A stretch of 64,000 nt of DNA from NCBI GenBank assembly GCA_050084985.1, contig JBITNC010000001.1, forward strand, positions 45,756,001 through 45,820,000. Reading direction: 5' to 3'. The notes below the pieces were generated by a model, which saw only the letters and a program-made list of their open reading frames with translations, searched no databases and had not been told where the DNA came from. Every line of letters begins with the position of its first letter. Position 1 is the first letter of the stretch. Positions 1 through 13,800 of this stretch are shown here, piece after piece. Source of the DNA: Nageia nagi. Taxonomy: Eukaryota > Pinophyta. The position numbers and the translations under genes are program-made.

Positions 1-1450
1 CCTATTCATGATTGTTCTCTACTGTATGCTTTTTATTCTATGAGCACATTATTTTTACATATTCATTCAAAATGTTTAAAGTTTCATAATTGCAAATATG
101 TTAAGGATTAAATTTTGAAATATGTTTCAAGTTTCAAGTTTTAAGGTTCAAAGTTCAAGTATTTTTCTAACTAATATCCATGTATCTACACTTGTTAAAC
201 TAAGTATTTTGTGCAAAAGACCTAGTCCAATAGGGAAAAAATGTAAACACCAAAAAGTGTACTTCTTTGAATAGATATGTTTTTATAGCATTGAAATTTT
301 ATAATGCATTACATTTTATTTCTAATTTTTAAAGTACAAAAATTAAATGATTTAAAAGGCTCAATTAGAGCTAAAAGTAACTTTAATTTAAAAGGCTCAA
401 AAAGTAGGTATCTAAAATAATCACTTAATTTATTAAGGGTGATATAAAATTCAATGACAAATTTAAAAATCCTCCTAATTCATTTTTGCACTCTTGATTC
501 AATTTTTCTCTCATGCTCTCATGTAATCTATGCTCCTAACATTTGGCTCCAAGATTGTAATAAGGGTTTGAAGGATTTTTCTCAAGGGTTAAGTGCTTTT
601 GGAAGGATTTTCCATCAACTTGGGCTAAAGATCTTCATGCCATAACACTTATGGTAATATTCTTCTCACAAACTTATTTAATTTTGCAAATACATTTGTA
701 TGTTTAAGGTTTGTGCAGGTCTTGGAGATCTTTCCACCATTGGAGAAGCTTGGATCTACCCATCTTTTGTATCCACCGTAAAATTGGGTGCATTTAGTAT
801 TATGTTTAGGCTAATCTCATTATAAATTGCATTTTCACCATTAAATGTGTCATTTAAATCCATAATATCATTAATATCTATTGTTCATACTCATAGGATC
901 TTATGGGTAATATTTGTCTTTGAATTATTTGAAGGTTTTTAAGGTGTAAATTGCTAGATCTTAATTTTATTATCAATGCATGTAAAGATTGAATGAATTA
1001 TTTAAATCCACCCTTGCATTTGTGTTAGGCATACAAACCCACACAACGGGCATTCAAATTTCATATGTTCTAACTGATTTAAGGGCTTGGGGGCTCACAT
1101 GCTTCTTTGGAGTGAGGAAACTCACTCCAAGCTAGCTAGGTGCCTTAAAGAGCCTAGGATAGGAGGCTTCCCTACCCATTTAGTTGCATTTAGGGTTTAT
1201 TTATGTTCTTGCAAAATTTTAGTTTATTATTTCAAGATTTGATCATATTTCTACTAGGTTTTTGGTGAGTGTATACCTAGTAAAGCATTGTTATGTATGT
1301 ATGAGTTTGTGTGTGATTTTGACGAGTTTAAGCTTGTTGAGGTACACTTGAGCATAAATTTTGACCTACAGATACCACTTCTTTGAAGTTGGAGGGCTTA
1401 AGGAGATAGGAGGATATGAAGTCATAATTAGTGATTTGATCACATCCCCT
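1..1450. other. AT-rich spacer, no gene seen
   Basis: No reading frame here resembles a protein I know, and the only long frame (454-645) has no supporting signal. The one notable structure is a perfect hairpin at 1107-1130, listed separately. The stretch may be the flank or LTR region of the copia remnant that follows, but I found no repeat partner or LTR boundary. Confidence 0.4.
1107..1130. repeat. Perfect 10-bp hairpin with GAAA loop
   Basis: Arms TTGGAGTGAG and CTCACTCCAA flank the loop GAAA, so both strands can fold into a 10-bp stem and the plus-strand RNA would carry a GNRA-type tetraloop. It lies in an otherwise featureless AT-rich spacer. A role is not shown; it may be chance or part of an old LTR. 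Confidence 0.7.
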
Positions 1451-1499
1451 TGATTATTGTTAGGTGACATGCCTTGTGAAATCATCATCCAATATTTGA

Positions 1500-3850
1500 G
1501 ACTATGGATGATCCCATGTAAGCCTCATCTTGGAAGGATTAGAAGCTACTTGGGGGTTTAGAAATTATGGGTGGGAAGGTCGTGTTGGCTCAATTGAATT
1601 AGTAGAACAAGATTACTCGTACTCTAAAATGATGTCGAATGCATTTGAATCCCTTGAATATGTGACCCCTTCATTGAAGATCATGTCTTGATTGATATAC
1701 AACTTGTTGAATATTGGATCATAGAACCTGAAGGATTTAGACTCATCATAGTATCCCATAAGTTATAAAGATACACTTAATGGATTTTTTGTCCATTTTA
1801 TTCCTATTCTTCTTAGGAATATGCATATAGCAAGTGGAACTAAAGATCCTCAAGTGAGAGATTCTTGGTTTCTTAGCAAACTATGCCTCATAGGGGGTTG
1901 AATTTTGCATAACCTTGTTTGGGCAGTGATTCAAGATATAAATGGTAGTATGGATAAATTTCTCCTATAATTTATTATCCATGCTTAAATCCTTTAGCAT
2001 GCACTAGACCATTTCTATAACCATTTAGTTATTTCATTCTAAAACATCATTTTGTTGAGGAGTATAGGCATCTGCATATTATCTCTTGATCCCATACTTG
2101 TTTCCTAGAATTTATTCAAATTATAGTTGAATTAGGTCTAATCCAATGCTTTGAAATTGATGAAGTAGTTAGAAGCATCAAATTTATCCTACAATAAATA
2201 TAACCAACTCATGTAAGAATAATCATTAGCAAAAATTAGCATATACAAGCACTTGGAAATGTTGAGAGTTTCCATAGGACCATAAAGGTCTACATGTACT
2301 AATTCCAAGGGTGCCTTGGTGCAATGTGGGTGGGTGGAAAACTTATCACAATGTTATTTCCCAAAAATTCAACTCTCACATATATTTTTTTGATGGATTA
2401 GAGAAGGTCAAAATACCACTCATAAGCTTATGCATTCCCTGTAATGAGTTTAAGTTAACATGGTTGAACTGCTTATGCCATAGCCATATCGAATCAAGTA
2501 TCACCTTAAAAATTTGATAGATATCGATGATATCTTGAGTATAGTGGTAATTACTTGGTGATTAGTCTCATTTATGATGGTGCATCTCTTCTTCTTAAAA
2601 ACTAGCATGTAGGTTTTTAAACACATATGGTCAATGCTTGAGAGATTATGCTTCAGCTCTGGAATATACAATGTATCATACATATGCATGATCTTGTTGA
2701 TATTTTTTTTGAAAGCAATAGAATTTTTATCGATAATATTGACCTATTTGTTATCACCAAACATGAATTTAATGATGACATTCTCCACAAGGTTAATGAA
2801 TCAACTCTTATTTCTAGTTGTATGAATGGAACAACTATTATCTAGATACAAAATCTAATCATCAACAACTTCACAATTATTGTACAACAAAAATAGGGTG
2901 ACATCACTGCTGAACTCTTTAATGAAGTTGGATTTGGATTATTTCTTCTCCATCTAGAAATATTATTTTTCTATGTGACCATATTTACCATAGAAGTTAT
3001 AATATTATGAGTTTGAGCTTTGGATTCTATTGGCTAATCAACCTCTTCCTCTAATATGATCTTCTCTATGACCTCTATCATAACAACCTCTACTGCAAAC
3101 TCTTAAAGAAGAGTTACAACTAGAGGAAGTGGAGACCTAATCATTCATTATGAGCTTGCCTTGTAAATCTTGATCAAGATCCTTAGACTTGTCTTTGATC
3201 CTTTTCTCATAGGTCTACAAGCTTTCAAGTAACTCAATCAGAGTGAGTTGGGATAAGTCATTGGACTCCTCTATTGCAATGGTGATGGGATTAAACCATC
3301 AGAAAAGGCTTCTAAGAACCTTTTCAACAATATGAGTGTCATCAAGATCCTCACCATGAGAATGAATGAAATTGACTAAGTTTTGAACTTTGTTCATGAA
3401 GCCCTCAATAGCTCTCCATTAACCATTTTGAGAGATTCAAAGTCTCTTTGGAGCATCTACAACTTGGATACTTTAACCTTGATGGAGGCCTCATAGGCAC
3501 TCTCAAGCATCTCGTAAGAAGCCTTTGAAACTTTATGTTCTACTATCTTATGAAAGATTAAAATATCTATCACACTTTGTAATCTAAAAAGGGCTTTGGC
3601 ATCCTTCTTTTGGATGTTCAAAAGCATATTTTTCTCATATGTTGAGAGCATTACAAATATCACTACCTCTATTATTATATAACCCTTGTAGAGAAGAGTC
3701 CACAAGTCTTGAGAGATAATAAGAGTTCTCATTATGATGCTTCAATATTCTAAGTGTTCACCAATAAACAAAGGGATCAACAACTACAAGGAATTTCCAT
3801 CCTTTGAATCCATTTCAACCCAATAAATTGTATTGTTCTAGTACTAATTA
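1500..3850 (-). mobile_element. Ty1/copia remnant, gag to integrase
   Basis: On the minus strand the remains of a copia polyprotein run from high to low coordinates. Gag of the UBN2/DUF4219 type lies at about 3732-3457 (motifs like LIISQDLW, EKNMLLNIQKKDAKALF). A CCHC-like knuckle (YGHIEK) is near 2990, and a protease with the active site read as DNSCS instead of DSGCS near 2850. A pre-integrase segment (LYIPELKHNL) is at 2689-2501, integrase pieces at about 2360-1900, and the integrase C-terminal KCIF...FYDP...DMIFNEG block at about 1790-1640. Stops and frameshifts occur throughout, and no reverse transcriptase or RNase H is seen, so the element is truncated and dead. No LTR pair was found. 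Confidence 0.75.
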
Positions 3851-4010
3851 AAGAATTTGAGTTGTCATGATCAATGAAGAAGTATTTTGATTAAATCTAA
3901 AATAATCATGATTAAATAATTTAGTAACCATGGTTAAAGAAAGTAATTGTATGGAAGAATGGAATAGCGATGATCAAGAATAGTATAAAAGTTAGATTAT
4001 TGTACTTTGA

Positions 4011-4560
4011 GGTTGATGATGTTAGCAAAAGCTTTGTCATGATGTGGGATAAGGCAAAAGGTAGAATATAGTACTTTTGAGATGATGACTTTAATAGAAA
4101 GGTAGTTATGATGTGGTAGCATAAGGAAATAGGAAAATATCATAATTTTGTAGGGATGATGTTATCCTAAGTGTTACCATAGTGTGGTATAAGGAAAAGT
4201 TAGTATGTTGCACTTTCCATAAGATGATGTCAACCAATATATTACTCTAATACAACATAGGGAGAAAAATATTGAATGTCACATGATAAGAGAAATGATA
4301 TCAACAAAAGGATTACCAGATCATAAAATAATAAGAAATGCATTAGTGTCAGATGATAAGAATATAGATGATGTTGGTAGAAGCTCGAAGCAAATGCAAT
4401 AATACAATAAAGTACTAAATGACTGGTAGCAAGATTGATGATATTAGCAAAAGCTTGAGAGTGATGTGATAAGGTGAGAAAAATATTAAATGCCATATGA
4501 ACATGACAAGAAAAGGCTTTGTAAGACATAACATGGCAAGCACAACATGGTACGACAAAG
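4011..4560. repeat. Degenerate tandem repeat, units about 60-75 bp
   Basis: Units begin with GATGATGTTAG-like words (about 4014, 4081, 4153, 4223, 4371, 4436) and share a GTGATGTGGATAAGG-like centre. Divergence is high and unit length varies. The long minus-strand frame at 4577-4242 is a by-product of this repeat. The array lies just upstream (element sense) of the copia gag remnant, so it may be part of that element's leader. Confidence 0.55.
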
Positions 4561-4569
4561 CACCAAAAT

Positions 4570-5850
4570 GCATTCAACGAGTGAGAAAAGCTCCCAGGAA
4601 GCTTGAAATATGTTCTTTATTGAATATGGAAATCTAGCAATGCTCTAAAGAGCCTAACATATAGATTCAAATATATGAAAAGAGGTAAATATGGTTTGTA
4701 CATGATTCTAGCAATGGAAATCATGAGACTGAAGAGCTAAGTCAAAGACTAAAGCATTTAGACTTGTATGAGATCCAAAATTGGGAAAAAAAAATGCAAA
4801 CTAAGATAACTCACTACTAAAAGGCACACAAAATGAGAATATGACTAATACATAGAAGCTATAATGCAGGCTTAATGGTAAGAAATACCTCAAATGAGCT
4901 TCAAGATGCCTACATGAAGATGTAGAGTCATACACTATCGCTCAACCACACAAAGAAAATGAAAATAAAGAGTTATAGAGAAAATGAAGTTTTTTCTATT
5001 ACGAGTAATAAAAATGGCAATATAACATTACAATAATCTCTTCTATATATTTTTCGAAGGAAAGCTATGTCCTATTTATAGATACAAATAGTGGAGTATT
5101 GGAGATTCCAAGAAATTTAATGGATCATAATCTGCTAAGAGAATTAAGAAAACATAAACGAAATCTATCATAAAGGAATGAGCATCCATGTTTATGCATC
5201 CAATGAATATTTGATCATATTATGAGCATTAAAGCTCAACTACACACTTGCAAAAGGAAATAAATGTCGATAGGTGAAGAAGTAGTTCATCGCAAAGTAA
5301 TCATTGGAGGAGATATGTATGCACAAATGATGCAACCAAAATGGAAATTCAAACCTGAACATTAAATTCCTTTATTTGATTAGATTGAGATCTATAATAA
5401 GATATCAAATATCACTTTAACATTGTTCGCATAGTAAAAAAAAATTCATAGGTGAAGCATGCAAGAAGATAATATTATTTCTAGCTTTCCTTAATACAAA
5501 TAGAATTCCAATCTAAAATAAATGTCAAACTTCAAAATTTTAGGGTGGAAGGTGAAGAGGATATCCTAGTGGGATTTGTTATAAAGTGAACCACTAAAAT
5601 TATAGGGGAGTGAAAAAGGATGAACTCCACCTCCAATCATTTTGTCCTTTCATAAAGGACTAAAACTTATGCAAAATATGTTTTAGCATGGACATAAGGG
5701 CTTAGAACTCTCTAGTGCTTAAAGTGGATGCTAAGAGGTAATCCTAAAAAGGATACTCCAAATTTTTTTTTGGGTTCTGAGTACATAACCCATACCATTT
5801 AAAAATATAAGAACTATAGTTGACTGAGTTAATATCCCATCACTTGTTGA
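4570..5850. other. Spacer, nothing recognised
   Basis: AT-rich sequence with stops in all frames. I see no domain, RNA gene or clear repeat. Confidence 0.4.
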
Positions 5851-7740
5851 ATGTTTTAATAATATTTACATGAGATGAAAACCAAGAATAACTAACCAAG
5901 GTTTTGCATTTGAGAACAAGATTATCATATTATCATTTCAATCTTTCTACTATGATTTTTATGAATAAGTATTTATTTTATAATGCATATAAATTAATAC
6001 ATATTTATTAAACACGTTAAAAGTTTCCTTGTCAAAGTTGATCACTTTGAAATTATTTTGGAAGGTATCTTAGGGGAGCTAATCCTTGCTTTATTATTAT
6101 AAGAAATTAGAGATTATATAAATTCCTCTCTTGAAGAATTTTTGGGCATGAAGCTAAAAATATTAGCTAAAGGGGCTCCCCTAATAATTATGATTAAGGA
6201 CCATCAAAGGCAAAGTGAACTAATTCTCATTCTAGAGATCATTACCATTCCATTTCAATAACCTCCTAAGCTTTCCAAATGCTCTGCATGATAAAAGATC
6301 TAAAAACTTTAATAGATACACAAGAAACTAGAATGGAAGATAGATTTGTACCTTTTTAAACCTTCAAACCATGGGAGATCCAAATATATGAGATAATGAA
6401 TTAAATAATTTCATACCTATTCACTTTTTAAAGCCCTAAGAAGCCACTTGATATATAGGGCCATCCCTTATTTATGATATTCAATAAGTCATATGCCTTC
6501 TAAGGATTATGAGATACAATAAAATTCCCAAGAAATATTATGAAAATTGATGGAAAATGAGGGGGAGGGATATGTGGACCATAATAAATCCCTAAGAATC
6601 TTATCTAATATTTGATAACAAGTTTGAGATGGAAACTAGTAGGAAGAGTAATCAACATAAGTCACAACTAAGACCTTGAAGCAAATGTACAAATTCCTTG
6701 TTAAGGAAATTATTTTAGATCCAATAAGAAATTTTTACTTCAAAGTTGAAAAACATGTATTTCTATAACTCTTATAAGAAACTTTGAAAGGAAAAATGTA
6801 TGCCTAGGAATATAATAATTTCCATAGGTTGAAGCCATTTCCATTAATAGTGTAGCCAACATATAAGGATTGGCTAAGGAGATTGCTTGTAACACATAGT
6901 CTTATGTTATTGGATACTAAATCCTAAGGGTTTACAAAATATTTTTAGACAATGAATCACCTTATTGAAGGAGTATTCTCATTTATAGGAGTGAGAAATG
7001 TGACATGTGTAAAATGATCATTGATAAGATGGGTTATTCTATAGAGTAGATAGATTCCTCAAATAAGCCCCTACGAGGTTTTATACACAAGAAGATAGTC
7101 AAATCCTCAGTTGCAAGGATATATAATTAGGTAGTGAGAGAACAACTTGACATATGGATTGAAAATGTCCAATGGTACCTGAATGGGATTGATTTACGAT
7201 GAGTAGGAATTAAAAAAAGAGTTCTTATTGACTTTTTGAATCTCTCACTAAAACTATGTGCTTTGATCATGAAAAGAATAAAATGCCACTTGATTTGATC
7301 ATAGGATTTTTCATAATCAATCTTAATAATGAGAATAGGTTAATTAAACTAGCAAGTTTATTATATGCCTTCCTAGACTCCCATAACATTATCAAATATT
7401 TATCTTGTATGAATAAATCTCATCTATTCAAGATGGACAATGATAAGGAGGAGAGGTATAATTCAAATAGCTAGTGCCTTAGCAATAAGTTTATATAAGA
7501 CATTGATTAGAGTTATAGATTTTCAATTTATTATTTAGCTCAAGGTCTTCTAGCCTCAAAATGAAACTAATATTACATTGATTAATAGTCAAGTTAAGGA
7601 GTTGCTCACCATGGCCTTCTAGTCGACATGTAGAATGTTTAGCATGATCATTTTCTAGAGGGCTTTATGGAACTTACAAAAGAAGCCATCAAGCCCGAGG
7701 GAATTATCATTGACCATTTACAAAAGCACCTCATATAGAT
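5850..7740 (-). mobile_element. L1-type LINE reverse transcriptase remnant
   Basis: On the minus strand, 7545-7350 reads as the core of a plant LINE reverse transcriptase: ITLINVLYKLIAKALA, a IIPLLL...IVHLE block, then MRFIH...IFDNVM. These match the usual RPISLCNVIYKIIAK, LKPLLP...PEQTGF and IFDN positions. The preceding segment (7720-7560, LGLDGFFCKF) fits the GPDGFPxxFFK motif. Below 7300 the match becomes weak. Stops are frequent, many of them TAG. It may be the 3' half of the LINE whose ORF1 lies at 9640-10740, but 8.0-9.0 kb between them shows no LINE sequence. Confidence 0.6.
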
Positions 7741-8593
7741 CTTTAAGGATGAAGGGTTTATCATATTGAGAGCACTACAAGTTAGGGATATTACAAGAGA
7801 TTACTACTAAGAAATCTATAAAGTGCTTGGTCCCTATGAGGAGAAGGGGGTTGAGAGGTAACAACCTACTTATAATAAGAGGTGAATGCTTACAAAATAA
7901 GAAGGATGAAAGTAAGGCATCCATAACTTAGCTTTGATGAACATTGCTTTATTGGATGATTGAAGTATGTGAAAAAATTTCTTCGACATCCTATCTTCAA
8001 CTTTGAACTAGTAGAAATGATCCTTTAATTAGGTTCCTTTCGTCTCATATATCTTAAAAAGTTTGACTTGATCTAAGACCAAAAAAAACTCATTAAGAAA
8101 TGATAAATAAGTAAATACATACAAAAAATTATTTTTAATATCAAGTTGAGTTATTCGTATATTAATAATATCTTATAAGAAAAGAATGTTGAAATATCAT
8201 GTATACTTATATATAAAATATCATGTATACCTTGGACGGAATCTAAGGAAAGAAATTGATGCAGCATAGTTGGGAATTGAGGACGGCATGCTGTAGGGTT
8301 CCAGTGAAGGGAATTCTTGAGGATGTGCACAGTATTCCAGTAAAAATCTTGAATTTTTAAGCGTTATCAGGTCGATTTTGCAATCCCCCTTTTGTATAAT
8401 GCAATGGGTATCAATAAAACTAACGCCTACTGTTTGTAGTTATATTTAATCGCAAATCTGTGGAAGCAATTAGACATCTTGGCATTTTGATTTTAATGGG
8501 TCCTGTGATTTTGCTACTGGATGCCATATTTGCATATGGGTGTCGATTAGCAGAAGACATCTTTAGCGAAGACATCAACAAGCCCTAGAAAAT

Positions 8594-8872
8594 ATGGTGG
8601 CAGAAATATACAGGCCAAAAAAATGGACAACTAAGAAGAAATCCAGGAATTCGGTATACTATCGGGACAGTAGAACACGAATAAACTATGTTGATTTGAC
8701 AGATACTAGTAAATCTTCAACATTAATATATGGACAGCATGTACCAAAGTCAATTGAAGCAAAGTTTCTGGAAACATCAAGTAGTCATTTTTGTGTACTC
8801 ATACAAATTAATAACATTTTTCTCACTGAAATCGAATTTACAGAAGAAATAAAGCAAGATCATTTAACATGA
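8594..8872 (+). other. Small unrecognised open frame
   Basis: An uninterrupted 92-codon frame, lysine-rich at its start (residues 9-17), ends near EEIKQDHLT. The block from about 8221 to 8900 differs in texture from its LINE-derived neighbours. No domain, splice structure or promoter could be assigned, and a chance frame is the default reading. Confidence 0.15.
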
Positions 8873-9639
8873 ATATGAGATCTACTCCGAATTGTTTTCT
8901 ATTATGTACAAAGAATTCTGTGTAAACAACTGTCTTGCTAGCTTTGGTGTTTGTTAGGTAGGCAATTCCTTCAAAGGAAGCAGTAGTAAGATTAGTCATT
9001 GACCTGACAACAATTCTTAAAAGAAGATCTAAGATATCTCAGCTAGAACACTTACTCTTCAAATTATAGCCCATCAATCTTTCCAAATGTTGCCAAATGT
9101 ATGAGCGAATCATATTTGGTAACTTAGAAGCAAACAAACTTACTACCTCTCTCATGGAAAAGTTCTATGTTTTCTTGGCCCAAGTCTTGATACATATTTT
9201 TTCTCTATTGGTATCAAGTTTGCTTTAATTAGGTAACCTTCATCAAGCCCCATGCTATTTTCCGTTTGTACTACCTTTTACTCTTCTTCTTCATTTATCC
9301 AATGGTATTGCCACGTAAAAAGTCTTACAGCATACAATTTGTCTTTTTAACTTACCTCAATGAAGTTCACTTTTTTTCTACCATTCACTTTCTTCACCTC
9401 TAGAAATACACCGTAGACCAATTTGAACTTACCCATAAATTATATGGGTTTTTTATACCGTATCCAAAACTTGTTATTACAAATGAGTGTTGGCAACATA
9501 TTGCTGTCGCTTATTTTATATTATCTTTTGGTATCTCAAAATATTGAGCACAGTGTTCTTACATATTTCAATTTGTTGTAGAAGTTTTCTCCATTGAACG
9601 AGTCTACGATTGAAATTGTAATGCTTAGTTCATCTATCT

Positions 9640-10740
9640 TCTACAGTCATCTCATTTTTTCCCTAAATTAGGATGGCCCCTCTCCCAAAACTGTCTGGCA
9701 TTAATTGTTTGCCTTCCACAACTTCCTTGGCTATTTCTTGCCGAGCAGGGTATGTTCTAATATTATGTCCTGCTCAAGCGTATGCCAAATACATACAATT
9801 GTTATTTTCATACCATAGTTCTTGAATCCATTCACCTAAATCTAACTTGAGTGTATGCCAAATACATACAATTGTTATTTTCATACCATAGTTCTTGAAT
9901 CCATTCACCTAAATCTAACTTGAGTGTTATTGTTTTTGGTAGCTTCACCCCAATTTCTACAATGACACAAAATCTTGCCGCTATGAATCTTGTTCGAGCT
10001 TTCGTAACCTCATTGACTGTAATGAATTTACCAAAGGACCCTACAAATCCTTCGAATAATTTCTAATGCTAGAAATCAAATGGAAAATTAAAGAGGGTAA
10101 CCTTGATTGAAGTGTTCATTATCTAAGGCATGCTTAAGATATAATCTTGTATTATTAAGAAAAAATATAATATAATAATTGAGCATTGCCGCAACTTTCA
10201 CATTACCTTTGATCTTCCATATTTGTCCATTTACAAATCGAGTCAATATTTGGATGACCGCCATGAAGCCAACTAACCAAAGTGAACCGCCCCCTCTACG
10301 TAGATTTGTTGATAATAGTGCGCAGGATTTTGAGTAGTATCCTTTCCCCTCTCTTCCCTGTCTTTAAAGGGGGCCAGCTATGCCAGGATTTCTTGGGCAT
10401 TTCCATATTTCAACGCATCATTGGTGAATATAGAACTGGCCACCAGATTTGCGTGTCTTCCTATCCATGCTTCGCCCTCATAGTGTCTTGGTCCTCTCGT
10501 GTAGTTTTCCACTTGCCTGATCAGTGCCCTAGCTAGCTGGAGCCTGAGCCAGATCCGAGCGAGTCTATCTCCGGCTCCGCAGCACTTTTCCTTGCACCCA
10601 ACCTATTCTCCTTGCCTTGCTCATGCCTTGCCTTGCCTAATCTATGCTGATGTAGGCCAGCAGAACCAGCAGGGGCGGGTGTCGCATGTGCGCATCTCCT
10701 CAATTCTTCGCTACAACCTCTAAAGCTATGTTGCTTCATT
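9640..10740 (-). mobile_element. LINE ORF1 remnant (DUF4283-like with zinc knuckle)
   Basis: Minus-strand translation of about 10060-9650 gives FVGSFGKFITV, RFIAARFCVIVEI and LGEWIQELWYE followed by a knuckle-like segment ending AGHNI. This is the order seen in the nucleic-acid-binding ORF1 of plant L1 elements. Upstream (10740-10290) the strand is GC-richer and codes a Gly/Ser- and charge-rich frame, plausibly the ORF1 N-terminus or 5' UTR. A 73-bp exact tandem duplication (9781-9926) breaks the frame. Stops and shifts make it a relic. Confidence 0.55.
9781..9926. repeat. Exact 73-bp tandem duplication
   Basis: Copy 1 is 9781-9853 and copy 2 is 9854-9926; by eye they are identical. The unit is not a multiple of three and shifts the LINE ORF1 frame. 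Identity inside an otherwise decayed element implies a recent replication-slippage or repair event, or an assembly artefact. Confidence 0.9.
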
Positions 10741-10832
10741 GTTCCAGATGTCTGTTAATTGCTTATTGCTCACTGTATACATGCAAGCCTTCTTTTTCCA
10801 AACTCCTTTAGCTTTGTTATCCTCCAATATTT

Positions 10833-10896
10833 TTTTTCCTCTATACTTCAACCTCCGAGCCATCTTTTTCCTCTATACTTCAACCTCCTAGCCATC
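10833..10896. repeat. 32-bp tandem duplication
   Basis: The phrase CCTCTATACTTCAACCTCC recurs at 10838 and 10870, with one G/T difference just after it. It lies in a pyrimidine-rich stretch beyond the LINE ORF1 remnant. Confidence 0.8.
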
Positions 10897-10899
10897 TTG

Positions 10900-13800
10900 G
10901 TCGTCTACCATTGGGGTCTTGTCTCTTGTATGTTTTCTAGCCAAATTCCCTTTGTCCTTGGGTGCATAACATGACAACTTCATATTTGAATGTGAGGCCT
11001 GCAATAACATTTTTTACATTTAGTTTTGTTGACTAAACTTTTCACTTCAATTGCACATTTGTTGTCTCTTCATAAATTTTTTTTATCAGTCTTTGGCAAA
11101 TCCTACCTCTCTCTGTTGATGCAGTTGCTATTTCTGTTAATCTGTCAAACTTGTCTGCCACCATTTTCCTTCTCTTTGCTTTTGTCTTCAACATCACAAA
11201 GTCTTTGAGTGATCAATAGTGGAGCCAAATTTCCTGTAACTTGTTTAATGTTAAATGGCCTGATGTTCATCCTCAATTCCTTATAAAATCAATGTCCATG
11301 ACCTTCACCAACTTTTTGAATTATACAAAGTTCTAGTTGATCTGGTGTTTCACTAATACTCTCAAGATTGACTTTAGATTATATTGTTGGATATTCTAAA
11401 GAAGTTTCCATATTACTAAAGAATTGCTCAGAGACGTAATGCCACCTCAGTGCTCAAACGCAAACATATGTCCTGGTCACAAGTAGTTCTTCTAGGGATC
11501 AAGTTTGCCTCTTGTCGTTTCACATTCTCAACCAGAATAGGAGTAACAACCCAGGCCATGTTCTGTGATGGCCACAAATATTTGTGGTACACATAATGTT
11601 CATTCTTCAGAACCTATTCAAAACTCAGATTTCCAGAAACAACACTATTCATGAGGACATTACCATGGCTAGTCATTCATGTAAATGTAAATACTCACAA
11701 AGTTTAAGAGAAATTCCTTGTAAAGGTGCAAGTACCTACAGCTACCACTCCTCAATCCATTGCATCAATTCAAGGCCACATCAGGTTCACATTCTCGTCA
11801 CTCCTAAGAAGTTTCCCCATGGGTGCTGATATGATGTGAATGGAAATCCTATTGTGTTGAGAATGAAGATTGTAGTTAGTAATCGAGATCATCCAAGACT
11901 AGTATTACTTCAAACAAATATTGAGGTTCATTCACTCCACGTATTACTGTAACATGGTATACATTATCAATGAGCTCCAAAGATCCACATAGATATTGAG
12001 AACTCGATTGACCTCCTTCACGAAAGTCATGGTAGTATTCACTATGAAGAAGATAATGCTCAGGTCCAGACAATCAATTAGCAAGTAACAGCTTGGTGGT
12101 TCTTAAGGGTGACCAGGAGCCTACTGACATTGATCAAGACAAGTAAAATGCTACCAATCACTGCTACTTTTACTGAGTGCTTCTCTTCTGAAAATAAATT
12201 TGATCATTGTCTCTGGCCACTGCAACATAGGCTTAGTCTTTTTACATTGAGGCTTGTAGCTTTGAGGGTTTGTTGTCATGTCAGTTGACTGCATAGGTGC
12301 ATGGCCCTTTTTAATAGCTGAAAAAAATTAGTTATCAAAGAATGAATGTTTTAAAAAACTTATTTAATATTAAAGAGGTCATGATTCATCTCAAAATGGA
12401 GACAGAAAATTGATAATGACAAATAAAAACTTTATAGAACTGATATAAGAACAAAAAAATTCAATTATATTATGTCTTGGCCACACACCCTTCTTAATAG
12501 CACTGCCTACTTCGTCTCCATCTTAGAACTTTAAAATAGCTAAAATCAAAAGCACCCAACAAAAAAATGATTATTACCTTCTCTGCAGACAGTGAATCTG
12601 TACAAACATTGCTGATTAGCTGTGCATTCAACTGCAAATTTCAAGCAAAAGAATCAAGTTCACCAGAGCCAAAAAATTAATAATGATCTCGTAATATAGT
12701 TGATGAAATAAGTTCCTCAAGGATGTTTGTTTAATGAAGGTACCTGTACAATTGTTTTTAACAGAAAAAGACATATTGACTGTTATACTATATTATTCAA
12801 ATGCTGAGAAGGCATAAGATGATTTTGTGTTCATCTAGCTTATTAGGTTGTTTAGTTAGTTTAGCACATTTTGAATGGTTGTAGGCTTCTCAGCCCTTGA
12901 CATTGTATGATGTGACTCAACTCTAGTATAACCACCTTTAAATTTAGTGGTGTTGAAGTGACATTTCCATGTTTTTGATTCCCTAGAAATTTTTCTTCCT
13001 TGTTCTAAGTTTGTGAGAAATTAAACCATTTTTTTAAATATTAGATGGGCCTCTAGCAAAGTCTTTCAGCATTAGGGTTGGAAAATTAAAAGAAAAAGGT
13101 TAGTGTTATCCTCTGTAGAAGTTTGTGATTTTTAAACATTAGAGGAATAGTCTCTCTCAATATTTATTCTCTCCATTTGAGTTTTGAACTCGTAACTCTC
13201 AATATCACTTGTATTGGAAGAAATTTTAATAAACAAAAGCTAGATTAGGTAGTGAAATAAGAAATACCCTTGTTGCTTCTTCCTTGGTTGTGTTTCTTCC
13301 TTGGCTGCTATTGTTTCTTTGTTGGTTGCTGTTTTTCTTCCTTGGTTGTTGTCTTCGTTTTTGTGTGAGCATAAAATGAAATGTTTTTGACATGGAATGC
13401 ATATATAAGTCATTTTAAGCTTCTTTTTGGAGGGCAGGTGAGGACATTGGTGGGTCCCACCCCCAATCTATTTTACACTTTTTTTTTAAAAAATTTAAAG
13501 TGAGTTTTTTATTCTTTTAATTGGTTGGTCGTTCATAGCCATGGGGGACCGGTTGGACGTCCTTCAGGATGACCAATCGTAACCTTTGATGTCCCCCTTA
13601 TGAAGAACGTACAAGAGATGACCCCACTTTGGTTGGGGCATCTCAAGGATGGACCCTATTGTTTACCATAAAAGGGGATGAGGGGAGAAACGTCCCACAC
13701 AATGTCCTCTTGTACAAGAAACAAGAAGGGTATGTGTGCTTCAAAGGGGGAAATGCATCCCCGTGGAATCTTGGTAAAAAGATAAGTTTTGAAAATGGTT

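Noticed and set aside
10282-10739. GC-richer block as a host gene exon or CpG-rich promoter
   Set aside because: It is continuous with the minus-strand LINE ORF1 remnant and better explained as that element's 5' part.
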